Positions 1-11,064 of a stretch of 33,121 nucleotides of DNA are shown here, piece by piece (position 1 is the first letter of the stretch; each line of letters starts with the position of its first letter). A program made the translations under genes and the position numbers. Origin of the DNA: Choanephora cucurbitarum (Eukaryota; Mucoromycota; Mucoromycetes; Mucorales; Choanephoraceae). The notes beneath the pieces are model-generated. The model was not told the origin of the DNA, made no database searches, and saw only the letters and a program-made list of their open reading frames with translations. The stretch covers positions 1-33,121 of the forward strand of contig JAIWNI010000177.1 of the NCBI GenBank assembly GCA_025331435.1. Reading direction: 5' to 3'.

Positions 1-229
1 AATATTTTAGGTGAAACGGATAAAAAGGCTCTTTGACTATTTTTATTTTGTATAATTTTCACTAAGCAACTGATGCAATACTCTCTCTCCCTTTTTCATC
101 TTTCTCTTACTCCCACAAACCGTCTTGGGCCAATAAAATGACATCTCTCCTCTTCAAGTGTAGATAGTTCTTGAAGACATAATCATTATGCTTCTTCTCT
201 TTTATTCTGTTTTATGCGGTGTTTGTCAT
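1..229. other. 3' flank of the Vps16 gene
   Basis: This AT-rich stretch lies downstream of the Vps16 stop codon and probably holds its 3' UTR. I see no coding region or RNA gene in it. Confidence 0.5.
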
Positions 230-3200
230 TTACTTAGCATTTAACTGAGCAAGCAGTGAATCGAGCTCTTGGGCAACATGGTGATTTGTGCATTTTGCTC
301 GTACCTCTCTGAAGAACAATATTAGGCATAAATTGTTTTTGATTTATGTCAAGTTAATAGCATACCTTAGTGCTTCAACATCTTTGTTTAGGTAAGCTTG
401 TTCTCCTGCTTCTTTGAAAGCGCCAATCTTAACAACAACATAGGACGTACGGGGGGATCGCATTTTAAGATGTATTTCGAGGCTTCTTGATATTGTCGAG
501 CTCGAATACATTCCTCCACAAATGGCTAACATATAGGCATTGTTAGAATTAAGTCAGCACTTTACTTTTACTTGATTTCTACTTACCTCATAGCCAATAG
601 GCGACTTTTTTGTCTTGGCAAGCTTCTCCAAATTCTCCCAGTCTCTTACTTCAACTAAAGCACGAAGCTTAACCCACCAAAATCTATTCAAATCAAAGAT
701 GTTAAATTATTTAGAAATACAATCATTTGCGTACCTCTTGTCTGGAATCTTAAAATCTGTCTTTATTTTGCTAGCTTTATTGTGTTGTCCAAGCACAGTG
801 CATTTGTAGATAGTCTCACTTGTTGAAAGGCCTGTGAAGGATTGTTGGGTATCTTTTTCCAACTGAAGTTGAAATTGAAGTAAGCGAACTGCTTCATCTA
901 CAGCCTGTTTGTTTATGAGAAAAGAAAATTGTAAGTTTCATTGTACCTGTAAGAAGACAAGCTCATGTATACTGACCTTTGCTTCAAATGCTTGTTCACG
1001 ATGTTCACTATATATTTTCCGGCTTCCTTGAGCTTTTTGATACGTTCAGTAATATCCTAAAAAGGAGAAGACAAGGACGAAGAAAGAGCCAAGAGCCAAG
1101 GCAGTAAAGCTGAGTCATCCATGCATTTACTTATACTATACACAAAGCTTACCATCTCGCTAAATCCCTCGATCAATCTGATATTAGCACCATCAATACT
1201 TCTATCGTCTTGATAATAAAAGTCACGAAGAAGTTCGATGTTTTGTTCTTTGCAGTAGACTTCAAGCAGATTACAAGCCATTGGTTTGTTGTTGATCATT
1301 CGGAAGAAATCACCCAAGGGCAACTTACGCTTCAGATGAAAAATGACCAAATAAACTATAATTGAAACGTGTTGGAGTATTGTCTAGCATACGTTCATTT
1401 CTTTTACCTAAATCTGTATCACCGCTTTCAATAGCTTTGATCAAAGCCGCTTCATCTTCTTGCATAGAAATCAAAAGAGGTACTTGATCGGCTGCTCTAG
1501 GCTCATAATCAAGTAATTTGGTAGCTAGACGAATTTGTCCTGCATTATGAGCTGTTTTCTTCAATCTCATAAGCAGACAGTCCAGGCTTTTTGCCAAGTT
1601 TGTCGACAATGGTTCGACAAATTGCTTCTTCGTCTTCAGTAGAAGTCCTGATCTTCTCACATGCCCAGTGAATCAATATCTTATCAGTACGAAGTTTGAG
1701 ATATTCAGCTATGCGGATAGCGAGCAGATGGTGATTTCGATTAATAAGACGATCAAGCAAAGCTTCAGGGCTTGAGCGTTTATACCTATTGAATATAAAA
1801 ACGTGAGCTATTCAGATAGATATATGACTACATGATGCCATATACTTACTGAACATAAGTAAGGGGGATACCAATATCATGATGGCGAACAGCATTCAAC
1901 ACACACGAATGCTTTGAGCCATATCAACAAAATTGCTGGCATTGTAATTCTCCAAAAAGCATTTACCAAAAGAAGCAGCCCGTAGAGAGCACGCTGATAG
2001 TAGTGACTAAATTCAAATCCTGCAGCTTCTATGCAACTATCTACCGCATCAACTAGCTCTGCTTTGACACTACGGATATTTTCGTCTGCTTTTGGACTCT
2101 TACGCTAAGAAAAAATCCAAACACGCATCTTGCCAATAAGAATTCATTTGCTTCATCAAAGAGAGCCCTTCTTTCTGTTTGCTCATATACAAATATACAC
2201 ATACCTCGTAATGATCCAATGCATCGAATAACATAGCCGGAGGTTCAGTCGACCCGATTTTAAAAATGTTTTCAGTGGAAGCTAATGAGATCAATAATTC
2301 CAAGTGATCAATAGCATTTCTTTGCATATATGAGCTGAACATACTTGGTACTTTCTGTAAAAGTTCACATTTATCATTACTGATAATCCTTGCGCCATCG
2401 ATTTCAGAAGCAAGAAAGATTGGATCATCATATGTATATTTGATCCAATCACCAAAAGGGCCTACCATCAAGACAATTTTGTCCCAATAAAGGATGACTG
2501 AATCAGTACCACACCAAACCAATTGTTGAGGAGCAATCTTAGATTTGGTAGCATATTCTGATAGATTCTTCTGAAAATCGGTAGACACAACCCAGAGTTT
2601 ACCATCAGATGTGAAAAGAGCTAAAACTTGCCATTTGGAGAGACAACCATTTTCGTAAATGGTCCCTGATTCAAGTGCTGATCAGTAACTTCTTTACTGT
2701 CGACAACCAAGATAGTACTGCCTGTTGCAATTAATACTTCAACATGACGACTAAGTGTAAATTGGGGAGGCACAACCGTCCAGCTATGAAGTGGTTCCTC
2801 CAGTCGCAATTCAGCCATTGGTTTTGGTTGAGGCTCTTCGAAACTGGTAACCGAGATAAGTTGATATCGACTTGTCATGGCCACTAAGCCGCCACCCCAA
2901 ATTTGACAATCAATGATACCATCATTAGTAGCATCCTATATTCATTATTATCAGATAAACTATGTTTCTTCTCTATTTTTCTACTGGCAAGTGTTCATTT
3001 ACTTTTCCTAACGAAAATTGTGTATGATTGCCGTCTAAAGTATAAAGCCGAACTGAACCATCATCTATAACTACTACAAGCTGTTCTTGATCTGTCCAAC
3101 CTAAGGCAACAACGTCCTTTGTCCCACTTTGTTGGAGAGAATAAGTTTTTATGAAACATTTGCCAAATATGCACACTCTTACTTGAATTTGTTCGATGAG

Positions 3201-3778
3201 TTTACCAGCACTTGTATATATATATAGTTGGTTTGATAGGTTGTTGTTTCTGCAATAACAATACTTTTTTATCGTCTCTTATCATAGCTTTTTTTTTTGT
3301 AGAAAAAAAGGTCTTTGTGAGCATGTTGAAGATAAAGAAAACTCCCTCCATCTCTCTGTATCGAAGAAGTAATAGAATAGCGCAAATGTATGTACCTAAG
3401 GCCTAGGCCTCCATATTGTGCACCAGCAATCATGAACTTTGATAGGTCAGTCTGATTCCATGATAATGAATAGACTTCTTGTTTTCTGTCAACAAGTAGT
3501 GTAGATGAAATTTAAAATGGTAATAACGGTGTGAGTATTGAAAATAGACGACGTGTTCCCATTCAATCCAAGCTTAATTCTTGTTGAGAAAAAACAATGT
3601 ATTGTCTCATACCTATAAAAACGATCCTAATATTCACAAATGAAAATGAATAAATGCTATTTAATATATATATCTCTTTCTCCTTCTCTTCTTCTTTCTG
3701 TTTAAACAAAGCTATAATTCTTATATAGGTTTCACTCACATGGAGTTCTGTCCAGTCAGAGGTAGGATTAGGCGGCAT
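230..3778 (-). CDS. VPS16: Vps16, core subunit of the HOPS/CORVET vacuolar tethering complexes (multi-exon, frame interrupted in this assembly)
   Basis: Vps16 is a shared subunit of HOPS and CORVET, which tether membranes before fusion at endosomes and the vacuole. Translation from ATG 3776-3778 gives a 13-residue first exon, then an N-terminal beta-propeller part with the family signatures [21 protein letters not shown] and [10 protein letters not shown]-terminal helical part follows, with [18 protein letters not shown] and IESGDTDL, and the gene ends [12 protein letters not shown] at 230. About ten GT-AG introns are visible; for example, the one at about 1346-1408 joins DTDL to [11 protein letters not shown] exactly. 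The frame is broken at about 443, 1015, 1560, 1903, 1987 and 2624. Each break is repaired by one or two bases and sits in or next to a short run. A sequence error is more likely than decay because conservation is high on both sides of each break. Identity is sure; exact exon ends are approximate. Confidence 0.93.
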
Positions 3779-4557
3779 ATATTAGTACTGGAATTATTTA
3801 CAAGCAACGTGTCTCAAAGAAAAGAAAAAAGTGAGGTTTCGAGAAAAGAAAGGGAAAGCTTTCCTAGTTTCATTCAGGCAGATATTCTAAAGACCGCTTC
3901 AACCTGCGGTGAACAAATGTAAATAGCCAGTGAATTAAGACTGTCACAAGATTTAATGAAAGAGAATCAAAGAAAATTGATGCAAGTCTTTCCTAAATTC
4001 AGGGTTTTGATATCTTCGCTGGTCATTTGGATGAGCCGAACTGCAGTCAAGTTGTTGAGATTCAGTAAGTTTCATGAGCATGAAAGAAAAAGGAGAAAGA
4101 AAGAATATCAGGCACAAATTATCTGACTTTCCACTTATCTCATTGTATGATTTAAGAACAACCCATCTTTTGCAGTTAGTTTTTTAGAGCAAAGTGGTTA
4201 GAAAAAAGAAAGACTCCCACTATCAGAACCAGGCATCAACCATAAGCGAGAAGTGTGCAATAGTATATACACAAGCAATTTGTCTTCACTGGTTCAATGT
4301 TGAATCTTTCTATATAGCTAGGCAACACTGGAAATGCTTTAGAAAAGCAGGTAAAAAAATCACTTTGTCCTTTTTTTTATAATTTTCATTTTAGAAATGG
4401 AAGTTCGGTGGTATCATTATGTTAAGTTTGTCTTGAAGATTCAGTTCTGCATGAAGGCTATTAATTTTTTACAACTTCTTTTGGTTACTAATTGCGGGTC
4501 AAAAGGATCTTAGTGCTTAGCTATCCTCTGCTTCTCTTTATCATTTCAAGTTCGCGT
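3779..4557. other. Intergenic region, Vps16 promoter side / bHLH 3' side
   Basis: This stretch of 779 bases separates the Vps16 start from the stop of the bHLH gene; both are on the minus strand. It should hold the Vps16 promoter and the bHLH 3' UTR. The open frames here (about 60 codons) have no protein-like composition. No RNA gene or repeat is recognised. Confidence 0.5.
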
Positions 4558-6286
4558 CTAATCAGCAATTTCATTTTCCATATCATAGTCTCGACGCTTT
4601 AGCATTGAAATATACTCTACAGCTACATTGTTATGTCATCTTATTAGCTATCACACTTATATTTCCTCTTCTTTTTTTCGCTCTCTTTACCTTTACTTAA
4701 AATCTCCCATTTACTAGTTTTAGTGCTCTTTTCGACAGGCAGGGAATCACGCAGCTCATCAAAAGATCTTTCATTTCCTTCCTTCGCTTTCGTTCAGCTA
4801 ATTTATGGCTCACTCGTAACTCAGGTGAGCGAGAGTAAGGTGTTTTCTTTTCGAAGCCCTGAATTTTTTTGCAGATATTGCTCTTGATTTCTCCGTTCAT
4901 CATCATCATCTTCACCATAAGCTGGTTTAGACGAGAAGGTTGTTGGGAAGGTGCCCTTTCGAGCATATATCGGCTTTTAGGGAGCGACGGCACTACAGGC
5001 ATAGATGCTCTTCTAGTCAATATATGGTCTGCAACCAAAGAGGACGAAGACGGCTCGACAGCCTCGTCAAGTATGGAAGGTCTTCGACGGCTGATATTAC
5101 TAGGCAACATAGGGCCTCCTCCTCCATTGTTGGTAGGATGTAATCTGCTGATACTGTCTCTTCGGAAAGAGTTAAATCTGCTGTTTTCATGTAGTTGTTC
5201 CTGATATGACACGTTGTTTGATATTGTCTGAGGTGGACTAGGAGGCGCAGAATATGTCCTGTAATCGTTAGACTCTTGAGTACTTGTAGGGAATCGAAAG
5301 CCTACCATTAGTGTGGTTAAAAACGGCCTTTTCTCTCTTTCTCTTTCTCCTTCTCTCTTCTTTCTCTCTTCTCTCTCTTCTCCTCTCCTCTTTCTCCTCT
5401 CTCTCTCCTTCTCTCCTCTCCTCTTCTTTCTCCTCTTTCTTTCTTCCTCCTCTTTCCTCTTCTTTTTTTCTTACCTCGATTCAATTTGGCGTTTAATACA
5501 TGGTTCCGAAGATGTCTGTTGCTATGTATGTGCTCAGGGTCCGTTGCATTGTTATGGAGAGCCGAAGAGGAAGATACAGCAACAGCAATTGAATGCCTTC
5601 GCTGGAAAGCATCATAAGATGGTACTTGCCGAGGCAACATGGTGAGGCATTGGGTAGTTGTTGACAGAAAATCCATCGTTGTCATGGTATCGTTTCATTG
5701 ATGCTAGTGAAGAAGGCGATGGAGACCTAGATGAGAGATCAAAATCATTCGAAGCGACCAAAGATCCTCTGCGACTGGCCACTTTCGAATTGGGTAAGGT
5801 AAGTTACCCATTTCTGCTATCGAGGGTCTGCGAGAATTAGATTGAGGATCTACCAGAGAACCTCTTCGATAATAGAGAGAAAGCGATTCATTAAATACTT
5901 GTTGAGAACTAGGTTCTAGAGGCGACAAAACTTTGTTATCCATTCGTTGTGATGATACTGACATATCAGACATTCTGTGGCGAATATATTCGTCAGCTTG
6001 TGTTGAAAGGGCTTGTACGGAAGGAAGCAGAGGTTTAGATTCTAATACAATTAAGAGGGAAAGAGAAAAGGGGCGAACCAGCATAAGTATTCATTGTTCG
6101 TTTAATTAAAAGCAGAACATAAACAATGCCATAATCATAAGCAAGATCAATACACATTTTTTATTTACCTCGACTAATCTCGTTGCAAGGTTCATCAACA
6201 ACCATCTTGTCATCATCTTTTGAGTTTCGTAACAATTCACTTGCAGGTGGCAAAATTAGGCTTTCTTCACTTTTTAGGCCGTCCAT
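4558..6286 (-). CDS. Basic helix-loop-helix transcription factor (four exons, frame interrupted in this assembly)
   Basis: Exons fall at about 6286-6169, 6041-5475, 5301-4691 and 4616-4558. The first three quarters are low-complexity, rich in Ser, Pro and Arg, with several RRxS-type sites (RRGS, RRPS, RRAS, RRDS) that look like kinase targets. The DNA-binding domain is at the C terminus. Its basic region and helix 1 are SHKLAERKRRKEMKDL, then after one missing base FDELRDSLP and SKWEIL. Helix 2 follows after the last intron (EYISMLKRRD). The ERKRR core with upstream His gives the H-E-R E-box-binding pattern. One-base shifts are needed near 4763 and 5814, a probable extra base near 5645, and possibly one near 4910 where the alternative frame reads as an acidic stretch. 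I cannot name an ortholog. The target DNA would be a CANNTG E-box; this is family knowledge. Confidence 0.85.
5327..5470. repeat. CT-rich (GA on the coding strand) low-complexity tract inside a bHLH intron
   Basis: About 144 bases consist almost only of C and T, in irregular CT, CTT and CTCC units. The tract fills most of the intron 5302-5474 of the bHLH gene, where the transcript would read as a purine tract. Ser/Leu/Phe-rich or Arg/Glu/Lys-rich open frames across it are composition artefacts. Confidence 0.9.
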
Positions 6287-7188
6287 AAATAATATATAAG
6301 TATGTATGTGCGTTTTGAGAGTAACTGAAGAAACAATTAAGGAGGAGTAGACGACAAGAACAATAAGAGAAAAAAAGAAGAGAAAGAAAGAAATAAACTG
6401 CAATAAGCAGACAGGGGAAACTTTTGTTGAAATAAAATAAAAACCACTCAGCTTGTCTTCGAGATTCAATTTTGCGGATGATGAATTTTATTCTTTTTTT
6501 GTAGTCAAAGCATTTATGATGGGCCTTGTTGGTTCTGATCAATGCTGTGTCTAGGCCAATTGACAACGATAGGCGTTTTTTTCTTGCTGTTTCTTTGATT
6601 CGATTGTACTCGTGTAGCATCAGGATTGTAAGCGCAAGGCTGAGTTTCGTTTCCTACTTTAGCTAGCAAGTTTAACTCTCTAGCAGGTCAATTGCTGTTC
6701 CTTGTATTTCTGCCGCTGTATGACAACTCATTGTTCGTGATTACTTGTTTTGTAGCAAAACAGTATGCTCCGCCATATTAAGAGAGGAGGGTATTGCTAA
6801 GTCTGAAATGGCTGACTGAGTGCAAAGACAACACTTTGTTCAACAAAAAGTAGTATAGTCAAGTTTAACTGAACGCTTGGCTTTGCAGCACTAAGAAGCA
6901 CACCTTTTAAATACAGTTAGAGGATCGCATGTCAAACATGCACAAAAATTTAACTCGCAAAACCAAAAAAATCGTTTCTGCATGTGCGAATTGCTTTTTT
7001 TCTCGATTTAACCTTATATTCCAGTCTGTTTTTTGTCCAACCTTTAGATCAAGGTTTTTTTTTGGTTAAAAGACCGAGGTTTATAAAATATCTGTTAGAA
7101 CGCTCTGTTCTTATACACGATAGTGTCTTTTTCTTAAAGTCAATGAATTGAATAATTTGGCTGTTTTTTTTTAATAATTATCATTTGT
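6287..7188. other. Intergenic region upstream of the bHLH gene
   Basis: These 902 AT-rich bases lie between the bHLH start and the M13 peptidase stop. They should contain the bHLH promoter and 5' UTR and the M13 3' UTR. Short open frames here are rich in Lys, Phe and Ile and resemble no protein I know. No RNA gene is recognised. Confidence 0.5.
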
Positions 7189-10047
7189 CTACCAAAGTTC
7201 ACACTTCTTAACTGGGTTCATGGGGCTACCAGCAGGACACTTGAACAACTCGGCAAATTCCTTAGAGTTTTGAACCGCACCATTAACACGCCATACATTA
7301 GGTGAGTGTTCATTAGTAAGGATCTATAGTTGGTAAAAAGAGTTAAGCGAGAGAAACAAGGCTGTTTCTTGAGTAATCTACTTACTCCCTTTTTGGCTTG
7401 AGCAGGTGTTGCTTTGTTACACCAGATACGGCCGAAATTGACAAAGAATAGTTGCTCAGGAGACAATGCATCCAATCCAGGAAGACGCATGTTGTTGTAT
7501 CGCTTACTTTGAGGATCGCTGTCATATCTTTGTTTCCAAGCAGCATAAGATTGACCTAAGCCGCCATTATCGGCTAAGTTTTCACCCAAAGTAAACTTAC
7601 CATTCACATGAATGGCTTCTCCTTTTTCATCAATAAGAGTAAAGTTACTATATTGCTTGACAAAGCACTTTGCCTTGTTTTCAAACTCTCTAGCAGTCTC
7701 ATTTGTCCACCATTGAACCAATCGACCTTCAGCATCAAAATGTCTACCGGTACTATCGAAACCATGCTATAATTTACAAACAGGAATAAGTATTTGATTG
7801 CAAAAGCAAATGGCTCATATTCAACCAGACAATTGAAAGAAACCTACTGTCAATTCATGTCCAACGACAACACCGATACCACCATAATTGAGATAATCAG
7901 GATAATTAGATCCAAAGAAGGATTTTGCAAAATACCAGCAGGGAATGCAATCTGATTTCTTTTCAATTAAGTACAGCATTCTTAATTTTTACGTTGCATT
8001 CGACACTTACCTCATTAGAAGCAGGGTTATAATAAGCATTGACTTCATGAGGATACATCAACCACTTGGATCTATCAGGTGCTTTACCAACTTGACGCCA
8101 TTGAGTCAAGACATCGAATTTACGAGCATTAACATAATTGTTGAAGTAGTCATCAGAGATAATAGTCAAATCAGCGTAGTAACCAGAGAGGGATACAGGA
8201 GACATAATATCGGGTGATGACTCAGGATAACCAACTTTACGAATAAGCTTTTCTACTTTTTCTTCTGCTTTTCGGCGAGTGCTTTTATCGATCCACTCCA
8301 AGTGAGGCAAACGATTCAAAAAGACTTCCTTAATACTGTTAATGAAGTCATCAGCACGTTCCTTTGCTTCACTTCCAAATTTATCTATAACATAGTAGCG
8401 ACCAGCCATAAAGCCAAGTGCGCTGTTGACTTCGTCCAGACAGGTGTCCCAACGAGGCTTCTTTGACTTAGGATTAGTACCAATCAAACGAGAGTTCAAA
8501 CGATGAATAGGGGCACGAACGTCTTCGCCTAAGGCACTAGAATAAGCATAAATTGCTCTCCATGAAAAGTAGGCTTGCAAAGTACGAGCACTTTCTTTTC
8601 CAAGGAGCTCTTCAGAGACGTTGCCGATAAACTTGGGGAAGGTAACAACAATTTTGTCAGGGAAAGGAGCACTTGAAGGTAAGAGATGAGAGACATAAAG
8701 TCCCCAATCAACCTTAGGTGCCAGCTTGGCTAATTCAGACAAACTCATAGGATTGTAAGTAGCTTCGGGATCTTGGAAGGCTTCAGGAAGTTCACTCATA
8801 TCAGCCAACTTTGTTTCAAAGTCAACAATGAGACGAGCAGTTGTTTCAGTATCAATAGAAGCTAACTCAGCAGCATGAGCAGTGTTTTGGTTGTAAATGA
8901 CATCAAGAGTATCTTTGATTGTTTCTGTTAAGGCTTCAACAGTATCTTTTTGAGTGTAGTATTGCTTAGTAGGCAAAGTGAGACCTGATTGGTAGAGTTG
9001 AAGTGAGTTGACAAAAGGGTCTTTAGGGTCTGCATCCACCATGATCTCAAATAGACCTCCGATATTGCGATTAGCCAAGAAGGCAAGTGTTTGTGTCAAT
9101 TGACGTGTGTCAGCAGGGCTTTTGGAGGTAGGAAGTCGACTTTGAATTTCTTTGAGAACAGGATAGATAGGCTCGGCGCCTTTCTCGTCAATAACAGCCT
9201 CGTTCATACAAGAATCAAACAAGCCCTTAACTTTCTCGAAATTTTGCTTGTCGATTGGCTTCTCTGGATCAGGTAAAGGGCCAGATAATGTCTTGGTATG
9301 AATGCGCTTATAGAAATCTTCAAAGCTACCAGAAAAGATACTGCGCAAGGCCTCCTTGTTTTGGTTAGCAAGAACGACAAATGTGGCAATTGCAGACTTT
9401 CCGTCAGGAATCTCATGGCTTTTTTCCCAGTTGCTACCTAATTTATATTCATGAGTTTTTTCTTTTCCTTTAGATTGATCTTCTTCATCAAATCCGCGTT
9501 ATCTGCAGGACAAGCTTAGTTTGATCTAATACTGTACATGTATACTTGTAAAAATCATCACAGGGATCTAATGTCATATCAATATCCTGAAATAAATCAA
9601 GCAAGCCATAGGAAATTAAGGAGTTGTTAGTATTGAAATTTGATTATATCATATACGTGATGATCCTCTTTATTACCTGGAGGATTTGCGCAGCTGTTAA
9701 AACACATTCTGAAGTAGTACAAAGAGGCTACACAAAAAAAAGAGAGAGGTGAATATAGCTTTTCTCACAGGTTGATAATAGATCTCTTACTGCTGAACTG
9801 TTATCACTAGGTGGCGAAGGAGCTACAGGAGAGTTTCCAGGATCGTTGTCATAGATGCGGCGTGTATAAAGCCCTGCTAAAATACAGAGACCTATGAAAA
9901 GGCAGCAGCTAAGGCAGAAAGCACCTTTTCAAGCATAGTGAATTTGCCACTTTGGATATCACGAGTTCGAGAAGATGGACCCAAGTCGCCTTGGTTGTTT
10001 ACCCGATCATCTTCTGGCTGAAGAAGAGGTTCTCTTTCCGCACTCAT
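7189..10047 (-). CDS. M13 family (neprilysin/endothelin-converting-enzyme-like) zinc metallopeptidase, type II membrane protein
   Basis: M13 peptidases cleave peptides outside the cell or in the secretory lumen. The start at 10047 gives a cytosolic tail of about 40 residues, then a hydrophobic anchor ([12 protein letters not shown], continuing after a one-base shift at 9897-9900), then the ectodomain. Family marks in order are [11 protein letters not shown], the long M13 N domain, [10 protein letters not shown] joined to [11 protein letters not shown], the zinc site HELTH, the third zinc ligand in GENLADNGG, and the end KKCELW-stop. The zinc site is split by an intron at 7767-7847: HELT lies on one exon and HGFD on the next. 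Exons are 10047-9791, 9727-9677, 9586-8011, 7951-7848, 7766-7386 and 7323-7189. Single missing bases are inferred at 9897-9900, about 9490 and about 7918. All catalytic residues are present, so the protein is probably active. Confidence 0.92.
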
Positions 10048-11064
10048 GATGAAAGAGAATATATAAAGTTTAGAAGAGAAAAGGAAAAAAAGGAGACAAG
10101 AAAGAATGAAAGCATTTTCAATTAACTGAGTTTTCCAAAAGTCCGCTTGTTCATGCCAGGTTATCATTTAGATAAGTTGCCTTGTCTACTGAAATCTTTG
10201 AGGCAAAAAAGAAAGTTGGCTTGCTCTAAAATGCATTTGAATTTGAGGAATCTCATATGAGCCTTGATGCTGTTTTGTCTTCAAGCCGATATTCTGCGAA
10301 AAAGAATTTCAATGATTCAAGATAGAAGAACCAAAGGAATGAAGGGTGATAAAATAAGCGAAAAGAAGGTTACTATATTTCAAACCCAATAGCAGTAATG
10401 GGTCTATCAACCTTCTGTACCAGTAAAAGAAGTTTATTATATAGATGCTGAAAAGTTAGGTTTGTAAGGTATCTCTAAAGTAGCAAAGATTTTAGAAGTA
10501 CACGTATTTGTATGCATTCTTGTAAATGTCTACTTTACAGACTGGCAGCAATCAACTTCCATCAGAAGGTTCAATACAGCAAGAGTAGTGATGGTCAAGA
10601 CTATCAAATGATCTGGCATTACTTTGAGTCCTCAGCATGTATATGCCAACCAAAGGTTATGTCGAGCGATGTTTTCGGACTATAGAGATATTGGTTTGCC
10701 TCTCGTTACTCATTTTCTCCTTCCCCCCTCCCCTCACCTCTCACTCTCCTTTTTCCCTTCTCATTCGCTAGATACAGGTTGCAATTCAAAAAGAGTTATA
10801 CCATATCAAACATCTTGTTGGCTAGATAAAACATCTTTGATCTAATATCAAGGATATACACAGAAATGCAGAAGCACATCAGTTCTAACAAACCGTGCCA
10901 TTTATAATGGGTCATGTGTTTATATACACTTTATTCGCAAGACAAAAAATAAAAGAAAAGAAAAAAAAGAGAGAGTGATGTGTACAAGTAATGATATGAG
11001 TTATGATGGAATTATGGATTTAAAGAAAAACAAAACAAATGTATGAGTTGCGAAAAGTTTCTGC
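10048..11064. other. Intergenic region between the F-box/WD 3' end and the M13 promoter
   Basis: These 1017 bases hold the M13 promoter side and the 3' UTR of the F-box/WD gene. A pyrimidine-rich patch lies near 10718-10765 and an A-rich patch near 10945-10975. No convincing gene is seen. An upstream in-frame ATG at 10167 would lengthen the M13 protein by 40 hydrophobic, poorly protein-like residues, so I prefer the ATG at 10047. Confidence 0.5.

Noticed and set aside
2600..2640. Programmed frameshifting in Vps16
   Set aside because: The site AAG TTT TAG does not fit a known slippery heptamer, and similar breaks occur at many unrelated sites in the flanks.
3740..4382. Small plus-strand genes between Vps16 and bHLH
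   Set aside because: The frames are short, have random composition, and one overlaps the first Vps16 exon antisense.
5311..5685. Ser/Leu/Phe-rich or Arg/Glu-rich proteins over the CT tract
   Set aside because: They are low-complexity translations of an intronic pyrimidine tract; the part beyond 5475 belongs to a bHLH exon.
10048..10167. N-terminal extension of the M13 peptidase from ATG 10167
   Set aside because: It would add a second hydrophobic stretch of UTR-like composition before a good start codon at 10047.
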